DNA of 64,000 nucleotides from Clostridia bacterium UC5.1-1D2. Lineage in GTDB: Bacteria > Bacillota > Clostridia > Lachnospirales > Lachnospiraceae. The position numbers and the translations under genes are program-made. The stretch covers positions 62,001 through 126,000 of the forward strand of contig BBZN01000009.1 in NCBI GenBank assembly GCA_001304855.1, given 5' to 3'. Below, in pieces: positions 30,871-39,904 of the stretch (within the stretch, counting starts at the first letter, position 1; every line of letters begins with the position of its first letter). The notes beneath the pieces are model-generated. The model was not told where the DNA came from. It did not search any database and saw only the letters and a program-made list of their open reading frames with translations.

Positions 30871-31133
30871 AAGGTATGGATTACGTAAACTCCCACTCCC
30901 CAGAGGAGATCGCAAAAACTATATCCCCCCAGTTCAAGGAAACTCCCGTAGATAAAATCGCCACCATCGTACAGCGCTACAAAGAGCAGGACACCTGGAA
31001 GGGCGACACCGTATTCACCAGGGACAGCTTTGAACTCCTGGAAAACATTCTGGAGGAAGCCGGCGAGCTCAATGAGCGCGTTCCCTATGAGAATCTTGTG
31101 ACTACCCAGTTCTCAGAAAATGCGGCGAAATAA
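30864..31133 (+). pseudogene. NMT1/SsuA-type ABC binding protein, 3' part
   Basis: This is the detached C-terminus of the binding protein whose 5' part ends at 19683. From the core ATCCAGA it reads IQKGMDYVNSHSPEEIAK, then ETPVDKIATIVQRYKEQD and FELLENILEEAGELNERVPY, the usual last 90 residues of this family, ending at 31133. A terminator follows directly. It is separated from any native start, and a chance upstream ATG at 30837 in element sequence would give only a non-functional fragment. Precise excision of the 11.2-kb element would rejoin both parts. Confidence 0.88.
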
Positions 31134-31154
31134 ACTATTTTCCAACTAAAAAGA

Positions 31155-31188
31155 CAGGGTGATTTTACAGCTTCACCCTGCCTTTTTC
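31155..31188 (+). terminator. Rho-independent terminator of the interrupted binding-protein gene
   Basis: CAGGGTGA (31155-31162) and TCACCCTG (31173-31180) make an 8-bp stem with a 10-base loop, followed by CCTTTTTCTC. It lies 22 bases after the stop codon. Confidence 0.85.
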
Positions 31189-31234
31189 TCATATTACTTC
31201 CATAAACCTGTTCAAAATGCCGGTATTTTATGTC

Positions 31235-32855
31235 TTAAAAAATCCGGCCCCGAAATACCAGCGCCGCCAAAGCCAGAAGAATGCAGAGGCCTGTCCCAAT
31301 GAGAAGAATTCCTCCGGGCGCCCCTCTTTTTGTTCCGGCGCCGGTATCCTCCTCCGGCTGGGCCAGCGCCCCCCACGGACAGTTTGTCAGCATCATCTGC
31401 AAAAGGGCGTTGCCGTCCTGTCCCATGGAAACTAAAAATTTTCTCCAGTCCCTGTCCAGAAGCTCTGCGCCGTAGAGCAGTTCACTCTGCCGGTCCTTAT
31501 CTCCCAGGGCGTCCAGGAAAAACCTGCGTTCCTGTCATACCGCTTCAGGACGCTGTATTCTTCCTCCTCCTTCTTCCCCAAAAAGATCTCCCATGCATAC
31601 TGAAGCCCTTTCCACACGCCTTTTTCCGGCGTCTTCATGCACTGAATCAACTCCAGCGCCCGGTAATACATCTGTTGGATGCTTCTGCTGTCCGGCGCCT
31701 TCCTGCCTCCTGCTCCCTCCCGGGCCGCCTGTGTTTTAACTGCCTGCTCCAGGCAATGCCTGAAAAAACGCTCCATCATATCCTGGATATCCGACGCCAT
31801 TCCCTTTCCCACACCGGAATACTCCGTAAAAATCCGGACTTTTGCCATGTTGAGAGCCATGAGAAAGCCTAAGAGCTCCTCATTCAAAGCGGTTATGCCG
31901 GGATGGCTGTATAAGTTTCCCTCCCCCTTCATATACCGTAGAAACTGCTCCCCAAGTTCTATATCCCCATGGAGTACATCTTTCCGCCCAGAGACAGGCG
32001 TCCCGCATCCGGTATTCCGGCTTTCCCGTCCCCTTTAAGGTGGAGCTGCTCCTGCGCCTGTACCTTTTCCCTGTACCTCTCGTTGGCGCCTATCTGGTTC
32101 CCCCTCCCCCTGCGGTATAAAATTCCCCGTTCCGGCCCCAGAGCTCCAAGGCTGCCGCCCTTCTTTTCTTTGGCGCCGCTTTCCTGCCTCTCCGCCATTT
32201 CCTTGCGCGCCCTGGCTGCTCCCACCTCCTGGGGCGATACGGTTCTCCCTGTGACCTTCCCAAAGACGGAGGCTATCAGCAGATCCTCCTCCCCCTTCTT
32301 CCCGTATTGGCTCAGAAGCTCCAGAAGGCCGGGAACCGTTCATGGCTCATCTTCTGAATAATTTCCAACAGAAGCGTATTGATTCTGTCGGTCTGCGTCC
32401 CCGCCTGCGCCTGGGTGTAAAGCCTCAGAATCTCCTGGAGCAGCTTCTGGTAGGCGGCATTCAGCTGGGAAAGCTCCTGCTCCAGGCCAAGTCCCGGCTG
32501 GGGCTGCCACTCCTCGAAAAGTTTCCACAGATTTGAGAGAAGGCGCTCCAGCTCCCTCTGCCTGTCCGCTTCCTCCTCAGCCTGCGGTTGTAGGCCAGGC
32601 TTTCATTGGACAGTTCTGCCGAATCGGCCTTCTCCTTATCCTCTGTCTCCCGGCTCCTTTTTCCTTAACCGGCGTCTCCTCCAGAATCTTCATCAGCGCC
32701 TCGCCGGCCTCTATTCTGGCCGCCTCTATTATCCCTCTGGCAGCCGCCTCCCGGGCCAGAGCCTCTATCTCCTTCTGGACGGCCTCCTCTGGAAGGCTGC
32801 CCGGATCCTCTGGGGATCCGCCCTGTATATTCAAGTTTTTTCCGTTTACTTCCAC
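31235..32855 (-). CDS. Unknown helical, tail-anchored protein (heavily frameshifted)
   Basis: At least five frameshifts fragment one gene of about 540 codons. I place the start at GTG 32855, with AAGGGGGA upstream; TTG 32873 is an alternative. Reconstructed in order, it reads NIQGGSPEDPGSLPEEAVQK, an Ala/Glu-rich helix (REAAARGIIEAARIEAGEAL), a long helical middle (RELERLLSNLWKLFEEWQPQ, LSQLNAAYQKLLQEILRLYT), a basic linker, a second helical domain (EELLGFLMALNMAKVRIFTE) and a C-terminal transmembrane helix (GILLIGTGLCILLALAALVF) with a short RGRIF tail. It has no signal peptide, so the bulk should be cytoplasmic and tail-anchored. It follows the carboxypeptidase gene on the same strand. I do not recognise the family; a role in envelope organisation is only a guess. 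Confidence 0.6.
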
Positions 32856-33028
32856 TCCTGTGTCCCCCTTCAAATGGTAGGGTAAAAAAAGGATCCGCCA
32901 GGCCTTCTGCTCAGTGACAGGCTCACCTCCTGGGAATCCTTCTTTTCTGTTATTTTATACATCGTCCAGATTGTGGAATATCATAAGGCTCCTGTTGCAA
33001 AAACACCGGAGCAATTTTCAAATACGCC

Positions 33029-34418
33029 TTACAGCTGCCAGGCATTGATCAGCTTTTTAAGATAATCCATATATCCTGCTTCTCTCACCGTTCCGTCTGT
33101 TACAATATCCACCTGGCCCAGAGGCGATCCGTTGAGCGTGTATTCCAGCACGCCGGCCTTCTGTCCCGGCTCTACAGGAGCCGCCACAGACTCAGGCAGC
33201 ACAAGCTTCCGCTCAATGGCTGAGAAGTCTTCCCCCTTTAAGCTGAGATACGAAAATGTTCCCTGATACTTGAGGCTACCTCATCCTCCACTCCGCCCGA
33301 CACAGGCATCACAGGCAGGGGCAGCTGCTCCTTATCCTCATAAAGGCGGCAGTTGGCATAGCCGTAGTTTAAAAGAGTCTGGGCGTCGCCGAATCGGGCT
33401 TTGTAATCCGGAGCCGCCATTATGGAGGCAATGAGCCGCACCCCGTCCTTCTCCGCAGTTGCAGACAGGCAATATTTTGCAATGGATGTGGAACCTGTCT
33501 TAAGGCCCGTAACGTTAAAGTTTGTGGCCATTTTTAACAGTTTGTTGGTGTTGGACAGGCCGAATTCCTTGGTTCCCTGCTTGGTTACATGGGTAATATT
33601 CTCCATCCAGATGGTGGAGTAATTATGTATCTGCGGATACCGGTTGATCAACTCCCGGCTCATAACAGCAATATCCCTGGCAGTGGTCAGATGCTCCGGA
33701 GACTCCGTAAGGCCGCAGCAGTCTACAAAGTGGGTGTTGTTCATTCCAAGGCCCAGGGCCCTCTCATTCATCATACGTACAAATTCCTCCTCGCTTCCTG
33801 CAATATACTCAGCCATTGCAACCGAAGCGTCATTTCCGGAGGCGATGACAATACATTTGATGAGCGTCTCCACAGTCTGAACCTCCCCCTCCTCCAGAAA
33901 TACCTGAGAACCCCCCATGGATTTGGCGTGAGCGCTGGTAACCACCTCGTCCGTCAGATTAATTTTACCGGACTCCAGAGCGTCAAATATAAGAATCAGG
34001 GTCATAACCTTTGTAACGCTGGCGGGGCTTCTCTTCTCATCGGCCCCTTTCTCATAGATAACCTGGCCCGTTGAGGCTTCCATAAGCACTGCAGAGGGGG
34101 CTGTAATCTGTACTGCAGGATCCGCATCCGCTGCAGCCGCACCTATGCCGCCATCCCCCTGGGCTGCCGCTTCGCTCTCCTCCCGGCTTTGGTCCCCCTT
34201 GTGTTCCTCTGGGTTTTCGCTCTCCCCCGGGGCCGCGCTCTGCGCCTCTTCCGGCGCGCCATTTACAGTCCTGGCGTCATTTTCCCCCTGTTCCAGCTCC
34301 ACGGCCCGGACCAGGCCCCTGCCGGTATGGCAATCTCCGGTTCCTGTCCTAATGCTGCAGCCGCCGGATGGAGCAGCAGGACTGTGATGGTTAAACATAT
34401 GGCTGCAATCCGTTTCAT
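33029..34418 (-). CDS. D-alanyl-D-alanine carboxypeptidase, DacF/PBP5 type (frameshifted)
   Basis: This is a penicillin-binding carboxypeptidase of about 463 residues that trims peptidoglycan stem peptides outside the membrane. The start at 34418 (MKRIAAICLTITVLLL) follows GGAGGAAACT and forms a signal peptide. A frameshift near 34320 joins it to a Glu/Ala/Pro-rich linker, then the S11 domain. The motifs are the SxxK tetrad in KRSPASVTKVMTL, SGN in CIVIASGNDASVAMAEY, and KTG in VTGLKTGSTSIAKYC. A second frameshift near 33275 leads to the PBP5-type C-terminal domain (YQGTFSYLSLKGEDFSAIER) and a terminal amphipathic segment (MDYLKKLINAWQL). It lies between the encapsulin gene and the tail-anchored protein gene. 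Confidence 0.9.
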
Positions 34419-34535
34419 AGTTTCCTCCGAAATCATCTTCTGCTACTAATTGTATGGAGGCGGACAGCCTGCATATTCCCATTCTTTGTTCAATGTGAGA
34501 GAAAAGATTTCTTTGGCGGAGATTCCGGGCGCGCA

Positions 34536-34575
34536 AACAGGCAGAGCCTCCGCTGTTTTGGAGCCCCTGCCTGTT
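34536..34575 (-). terminator. Probable terminator after the encapsulin gene
   Basis: AACAGGCAG and CTGCCTGTT pair across 34536-34575, extended by an inner GAGCCTCC/GGAGCCCC-like pairing. It lies 26 bases past the encapsulin stop and about 120 bases before the carboxypeptidase start. The following T run on the minus strand is short (TTTG), so efficiency is uncertain. Confidence 0.5.
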
Positions 34576-34600
34576 GGGTTTTCAGGAAACCCTGTCCTTT

Positions 34601-35409
34601 TTATTCAAATAAAACGATTGCCTTGGGCTGTTTGATCCGCAGCGCCGCCGTTTCCATAATTCGGAAATAGTGATTGAAATCCTTCTGCTCCAGATATCCC
34701 ACGGAAAGATCCAGTCCCACAGCCAAATCCATATACTGAGCTCTGCACACACCAGCGCCGCCTTGCCAGCCCCGTAAGCCCCTGCTGCATAAACTCTGCC
34801 GTTAACCAGCTTTGCAATGCGATCCAGCTCCAGGAGGCCTACATTCGGCTGAAGACGCTCCAGTTCCAGATAAATCTCAGGACTGAGAACCAGCGCGTAG
34901 CGGCCCAGCATGCTGTTACTGGACAAGTAGGATATGCCGTGAGCTACATCCTTATAAGCATCCTCCTGTTGACCAGTCGCCTCTCTTGATTTTGAAGGCG
35001 CCTTCGGCATTCAGAAGTCCTTCTGTTCCCAATTCACGGCTGCCGAAAAGGATAAGATCATCCTCCTGCTTGGCGCTGCGCTGCGCAGCCGCTGCGGCGA
35101 CAGACAGATCCAGCGGATATCCCTGCTTCTGACTGTCCTCAATATCCCGCCACAGAAGTGCGAAATCCTGATAAAACTGAGGCAGCTCCAGTATGCGGCG
35201 GCCTGTAATACGTCCCACGCCGTCCTTAAGCTCCTCCTCCTTGGAAGGCTGTCCACAACCACCGTGGAAGCGCCTGCTCCCAGAGGGCCGTACAGACTTA
35301 AAAATCTGCGGCAAACCATATGCTTCTTTGCATTATCAATAACAGCAGCGTCGATCTTCTCCCACATTTCGGAAGAAATCGGAGCTCCCTCTCTGGCTAA
35401 ATAATCCAT
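34601..35409 (-). CDS. Encapsulin shell protein, family 1 (frameshifted)
   Basis: This is a shell protein of an encapsulin nanocompartment (HK97-fold, linocin M18-like), about 269 residues, the usual size. The start at 35409 reads MDYLAREGAPISSEMWEKID, followed by MVCRRFLSLYGPLGAGAS. After frameshifts near 35240, 34985 and 34745, corrected segments include RRILELPQFYQDFALLWRDI, SNSMLGRYALVLSPEIYLEL and KDFNHYFRIMETAALRIKQP, ending AIVLFE at 34601. The cargo gene lies 84 bases upstream, in the same operon. The shell would assemble in the cytoplasm around the ferritin-like protein and store iron or protect against peroxide. Confidence 0.92.
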
Positions 35410-35493
35410 ATATTACTCCTCTCCTGCGCATGTTCCCTCAAAGCGCATAAAATCAATTGTCTAATGTAAACCCCGCCTGCAAACCGGCTCCTG

Positions 35494-35862
35494 TCACTCC
35501 TCCAAAAGGCTGCCTACCGTGGGGCCCGAAGCGGGGGCTGGTCCTGTCTCTCCGTTCTTTGAGATGCCCAGAGTTTCCATCATCTCATTGACCTCCTCCT
35601 CGCCCTCCAGGAACAGGGATGCTTCCTTGGGATCCAGATGGCGCATCAGGGTAATCAGTTCTCCCACATGAACCTTCTCCTCATCCCGGATATCCGCCAG
35701 CACCGCCTTGGCTATAGGATCGTCCGTAGCCTGGTAATGGGCGTCATAGAGGAAAATAGCCTCCAGTTCGCCTGCAATATCCAGACGGAGGGCCTGCATC
35801 AGTTCTGCATTAGAAAGCTTGCGGTCTACGTTTCCCTGGAAGGGATTTGCAAAATTAGGCAT
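35494..35862 (-). CDS. Encapsulated ferritin-like protein (EncFtn-type cargo)
   Basis: This is an intact 122-residue four-helix-type iron-oxidising cargo. The start is at 35862 (MPNFANPFQGN) because AAAGGAGAATGTATT lies directly before it. Ferroxidase residues sit in DIAGELEAIFLYDAHYQ and DIRDEEKVHVGELITLMRHL, the EncFtn pattern. An Ala/Pro-rich linker (TGPAPASGPT) leads to a C-terminal TVGSLLEE, matching known encapsulin cargo-loading peptides of the xTVGSLxx type. It is the first gene of the operon with the shell downstream. A promoter and a Fur/PerR-like box are directly upstream. Confidence 0.92.
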   Translation of the reverse strand: MPNFANPFQGNVDRKLSNAELMQALRLDIAGELEAIFLYDAHYQATDDPIAKAVLADIRDEEKVHVGELITLMRHLDPKEASLFLEGEEEVNEMMETLGISKNGETGPAPASGPTVGSLLEE

Positions 35863-35902
35863 AATACATTCTCCTTTCATTTCTTAAATATATGCTAATA
35901 AA

Positions 35903-35953
35903 ACTATACCATAATTTATCTGAAAAGTCAATAAATAATAATGATTACTATTA
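35903..35953 (-). promoter_or_regulatory. Encapsulin operon promoter with a Fur/PerR-like operator
   Basis: On the minus strand TTGACT (35926-35931), a 17-base spacer and TATAGT (35903-35908) form a strong promoter 41 bases before the cargo start. Immediately upstream of the -35, at 35936-35953, TAATAATGATTACTATTA is an imperfect palindrome. Its first 15 bases match 11 of 14 defined positions of both the Fur (TGATAATNATTATCA) and PerR (TTATAATNATTATAA) consensus. Iron- or peroxide-dependent control is inferred from this and from the operon's function. Confidence 0.6.
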
Positions 35954-35980
35954 TTCTTTTCTTTGTCCGGTTTACTCCGC

Positions 35981-36078
35981 AAAAAAGCTGCTGCAAGATG
36001 TAATATTTCCTAAAAGCCCTCTCCTCCGGCCAAAGAGGCGTGGAACGCTCCTCAGGAAATACTGCATTTTGCAGCAGC
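35981..36078 (-). terminator. Long-stem terminator after the HIT gene
   Basis: GCTGCTGCAA (35987-35996) pairs with TTGCAGCAGC (36069-36078), and inner arms TATTTCCT and AGGAAATA extend the stem. On the minus strand the hairpin is followed by TTTTTTGCGG. It separates the HIT gene from the encapsulin promoter. Confidence 0.8.
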
Positions 36079-36109
36079 CTTCTGTGAATCTGCCGTTTTG
36101 TAAAGTTCT

Positions 36110-36541
36110 TTAAAGGGCCTGTCTTAAAGCCTCCGCCATCTCCTCATACTCTGCGTCTGTAAGGATTGTACGTCCGCTGTTCATCTCAAAAGTACCGCCC
36201 CACTCCTCGCCGTCCTTATATTTGGGAACAATATGAAAGTGGAGATGGCAGCCTGTGTCGCCGTAGGCGCCATAGTTAACCTTATCCGGTTTATACACCT
36301 TGTGTACGGCCCTTGCTATCTGAGCTATCTCGGCAAAGAAATCATTTCTCTCCTCATCGGTCAGTTCAATCAGCTCGCTGACGTGCCTGTTATGGGCAAA
36401 TACCACCCGCCCCTTCTTGCTCTGCTCTTTAAATACATAGAGAAAGCCTGTCTTCATCCGGCATACTGGATAGGCGAACTTTGCCGCTAATTCTCCCTGC
36501 ATGCAATAGGCGCAATTGGAATCCTTTACCATTTCTCCCAT
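36110..36541 (-). CDS. HIT-family nucleotide hydrolase/transferase
   Basis: This is an intact 143-residue histidine-triad protein. The catalytic HxHxH motif is HLHFHIVPK near residue 104-112, preceded by YGAYGDTG. The N-terminal CAYCMQGE supplies the zinc-type CxxC seen in many HIT proteins, and VVFAHNRHVSELIELTDEER forms the first half of the nucleotide pocket. The start at 36541 follows GGAGATTTAATTC. HIT enzymes hydrolyse nucleoside phosphoramidates or dinucleoside polyphosphates in the cytoplasm. It is monocistronic, with the terminator at 35981-36078 behind it, and divergent from the deacetylase gene. Confidence 0.9.
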   Translation of the reverse strand: MGEMVKDSNCAYCMQGELAAKFAYPVCRMKTGFLYVFKEQSKKGRVVFAHNRHVSELIELTDEERNDFFAEIAQIARAVHKVYKPDKVNYGAYGDTGCHLHFHIVPKYKDGEEWGGTFEMNSGRTILTDAEYEEMAEALRQAL

Positions 36542-36748
36542 GAATTAAATCTCCTTTATGTTTATTTTCTCACCACTAAAGATACCACCATTCCCCTTTA
36601 ATTTCAATGGTAACAATTCAGACATCCGATGGAGATTTTCCAGTATTTGTTTCCCTTTCTGTATACCAACTTTCAGAAATGTGTGCTATACTGTTAGGCG
36701 AATGTATGAACTACATAAGGAAAAAGAGTTGTTGAGGAGCAGAAGGTT

Positions 36749-38217
36749 ATGGACAAAAATGATTACAGATACCGCAGGCGCGGAGACGGAGAAGAAAACT
36801 GGCCCGGTTGAAGCGGCATCTTCCCACATTTATAGTGTTGTTTGTTATTACGGCAGCTTTAGGAAGCGGCGTGTTGGCTTTCTCCCACTTCGTATTAAAA
36901 AAGCAGCCTGGAAATAAGAGCGACAGCTCCGTCGAGGCAGCCGCCTCCGCCGGCAGCGAGACGCCCCCTCCGCCGGCAGCAGAGGCGCCAGAGGAGCCGC
37001 AGCCTGACGAGACGGAGCTCCTCATAGCGCAAGCGGACCGGCTGGCTTTGGGGTACGACTATGACAAAGCCATTGAACTGCTGAATACGGCTCCCGACGC
37101 CGGCGACCAGCGGATCCTCCAGGCGGCGGCCAGGTATGAGGAGGCAAAAGCGGCCCTTGTGCCGGCGGACACCACTACAATTCCCCATGTGTTTTTCCAC
37201 ACGCTGATTATGGATACCTCCAAGGCTTTTGACGGAGACGCAGACAGCCCGGGATATAATTCGGTTATGACCACCAGGGAAGAGTTTCTGAAAATGCTGG
37301 AATCCATGTATGAGAAGGGGTATGTGCTGGTAAAGATTCACGATATCGCTTACGAGAGCACAGGCGAGGACGGAACGCCCCAGTTTGTCAAGGGAAAGAT
37401 AATGCTGCCTGAGGGCAAAAAGCCTCTGGTAATGTCCCAGGATGATGTATGCTATTATTCCTATATGGACGGGGACGGTTTTGCAAACGGATTGTTATCG
37501 GTGAGGACGGCAAGCCCACCTGTGAAATGGTGATGGATGACGGGAGTATTTCCACAGGGTCCTACGATTTGGTTCCCCTTTTGGAAGATTTCATACAGGA
37601 GCATCCTGACTTTTCCTACCGGGGCGCAAGGGCAATCATTGCGTTTACAGGCTACGAGGGAATTCTTGGATACCGTACGGCCGGCTCCGACGCCGCTGAC
37701 AATCCCAATTACCAGCAGGACAGGGAGCAGGCAGCCAAGGTGGCTCAGTGTCTGCGGGACAACGGCTGGGAGCTGGCAAGCCACAGCTGGGGACATCTGA
37801 AACTGGGGTGTGGATTCGGATCCGGAGAAGGAATTTGCCATCAAGGACGAACGTTTTCAGGCCGATACGGATAAGTGGGAGGCGGAGGTGGAATCCCTCA
37901 TCGGTCCTACGGACATTATTCTTTATCCCTTTGGCAATGATATTGCAGACTGGCGCCCTTACAAGCAGGATAATCCAAGATTTAAGTACCTGGAAGCCAA
38001 AGGCTTCCGCTACTTCTGCAATGTGGACGCCAGCGCTCCCTACTGGATGCAGATGGGAACCAATTACTTCCGCATGGCGAGAATAAATCTGGACGGATAC
38101 CGTCTGTACCAGGATATGATTCAGACAGACCCGTCCAAGAAGCGTCTTTCCCAGTTCTTTGACGCAGCGGAAATCTTTGACTCCGCAAGGCCCACCCCTG
38201 TAGAGTGGAGTTATTAA
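36749..38217 (+). CDS. Membrane-anchored polysaccharide deacetylase-like protein (frameshifted)
   Basis: This protein of about 489 residues starts at 36749 (MDKNDYRYRRRGDGEE), with GAGGAGCAGAAGGTT upstream. A frameshift near 36795 joins the basic N-terminus to a TM helix (LPTFIVLFVITAALGSGVL). An external Pro/Glu/Ser linker (residues about 40-75) and a short helical repeat (YDYDKAIELLNTAPDAGDQR) follow. The NodB-type fold has motif 1 in VMSQDDVCYYSYMDG, motif 2 (HSxxH) in ELASHSWGHLK, and a late IILYPFGNDIADWRPY segment. Other frameshifts are near 37490 and 37805. It probably removes acetyl groups from a cell-wall or capsule polymer. It is divergent from the HIT gene and precedes the ABC ATPase by 83 bases. 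Confidence 0.82.
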
Positions 38218-38300
38218 GAAATAAGTTTGTACATGAACTGTTTGACTCCTGATTCATATAATAAACCAAGGAATTGATTTATTATTGAAAGGAGTTTTTC

Positions 38301-39067
38301 ATGATTCCCAAACTGGAAGTAAGCGGGGTCAGCTATTCCTACCACTCTCTGGATGGTGAGACGCTGGCCCTTTCTGATATATCCTTTAATGTATCTTCAG
38401 GGGAATTTGTTGCCATCGTAGGGCCTTCCGGCTGCGGTAAGTCCACATTGCTGTCCATGCTCAGCGGCCTGACAAGGCCTGAGAAGGGTTCTGTCTCCAT
38501 CGACGGCAGGCCTCTGGAAAAGTCCCCCACTGCCATCGGCTATATGCTGCAAAAGGATCACCTTTTTGAATGGCGGAATGTTTTATCCAATGTTTCCCTT
38601 GGCCTTGAAATTCAAAAACGATTGGACGAACCTGCCAGGCTTGAACTGTTGGATATGATGTCCGCCTACGGGCTGGCAGGATTTGAATATGCAAAACCAT
38701 CGGAGCTGTCCGGCGGCATGCGCCAGAGGGCGGCCCTCATAAGAACCTTGGCCTTAAAGCCCGATATTCTCCTGCTGGATGAGCCTTTTTCCGCACTCGA
38801 TTACCAGACAAGGCTGTCTGTCTGCGACGATATCAGCTCTATCATCCGCAAAACCCACAAAACCGCCATCCTGGTGACCCACGATTTGTCTGAGGCTATC
38901 AGTGTGGCCGACCGCATCGTGGTTCTGACTCCAAGGCCGGGGCGGGTCAAGAAGATACTGTCCATCGAATTCCCCCAGGCTGCACCCGCTCACTGGACCG
39001 GCGCAATTGCCCGGAATTCTCCAACTATTTTAATACGGTGTGGAAGGAGCTGAAAATTTATGATTAA
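38301..39067 (+). CDS. NitT/TauT-type ABC transporter ATPase (SsuB-like; frameshifted at the end)
   Basis: This is an ATPase of about 254 residues for a nitrate/sulfonate/thiamine-precursor-type importer. The start at 38301 follows GAAAGGAGTTTTTC. Motifs are Walker A GPSGCGKSTLLSMLSG, signature ELSGGMRQRAALIRTL, Walker B ILLLDEPFSALDYQTR and the H-loop ILVTHDLSEAISVADR. A frameshift near 39000 alters the last residues; corrected, it ends NTVWKELKIYD and overlaps the permease start (39060) by 8 bases. Its likely binding protein is the interrupted one at 18945/30864, seven kilobases upstream on the uninterrupted chromosome, because the NMT1-type partner classes match and no other binding protein of that class is in the window. 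Confidence 0.88.
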
Positions 39068-39755
39068 AAATACAGTCCGCAGCCGCCGGCCCAACCGGCG
39101 CGCCGCTAATCAGGACGCCTGTTCCACCTGTGAAATGTCCGTAGCACAGCAGGCCTTCGTTATCGGAGAGCTGCGCCGCCACCGTCAGGTCACCATCTGC
39201 CGCATCATGCTGCTGGTACTCCTTCTGGCCTGTGGGAACTGGCTGCCGACATGCACTGGATAGACAGCTTTATCTTCAGCTCCCCCACCATGATCGCCAA
39301 ATGTCTGGTGACGATGACAAGGGACGGAAGCCTTTTCCTTCACACGGGAGTTACACTTTTAGAAACCCTTGTGAGCTTTGCCCTCTGCACTGTTTTTGGC
39401 CTGGCCTGCGCCCTTTTGCTGTGGTCCAGCAAAAGTATGGCCAGATTCTGGAACCCTTCCTCGTCCTCCTCAACAGCCTTCCAAGTCCGCCCTGGCCCCG
39501 CTTCTCATCGTGTGGCTGGGCAATAATATGAAAACGATTATCGTTGCTGCAGTGTCTGTGGCTGTATTCGGCTCCATTCTAACCCTGTATACCGGATTTA
39601 CACAGATGGACACAGAGAAAATAAAGCTGATTTATTCCCTGGGCGGCGCAGGAAGGATGTGCTTATAAAGGTGCTCCTCCCCGGATCGCTGCCTATGCTT
39701 ATCAGCAATATGAAGGTGAATATCGGTTTGTGTCTGGTGGGCGTCATAATCGGTG
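39060..39755 (+). pseudogene. NitT/TauT-type ABC permease, truncated at the serine-recombinase cluster
   Basis: The permease begins at 39060 (MIKNTVRSRRPNRRAANQD), overlapping the ATPase gene. After frameshifts near 39235, 39480 and 39655 it reads LWELAADMHWIDSFIFSSPT, TGVTLLETLVSFALCTVFGL, LAPLLIVWLGNNMKTIIVAA and LLPGSLPMLISNMKVNIGLC. At VGVIIG (39754) the expected continuation, GEFL and the last membrane helices of about 45 residues, is replaced by GGVKPGVNFRSYP-stop. The following sequence belongs to the recombinase locus. I could not find the missing 3' part anywhere up to 64 kb. Confidence 0.82.
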
Positions 39756-39904
39756 GTGGCGTCAAGCCAGGTGTGAATTTTCGTAGTTACCCCTGAATGT
39801 ATGGGTCCTTGTATTTGTATTGGATTTTAATTCTGTTTTTGTCATAAATATAAATTTTATCAACGAATTCCCTTGCTGCATCTCTTGCCAGTTCATCTAA
39901 ATCC

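Noticed and set aside
30837-31133. A separate 98-residue protein starting at 30837
   Set aside because: The first residues derive from element sequence; the rest is the detached C-terminus of the binding protein whose N-terminus ends at 19683.
34601-35409. Encapsulin as the head protein of the injection-system locus
   Set aside because: It has the HK97-type fold, but it pairs with a ferritin-like cargo carrying a loading peptide 84 bases away and lies 10 kb from the sheath genes on a separate transcription unit.
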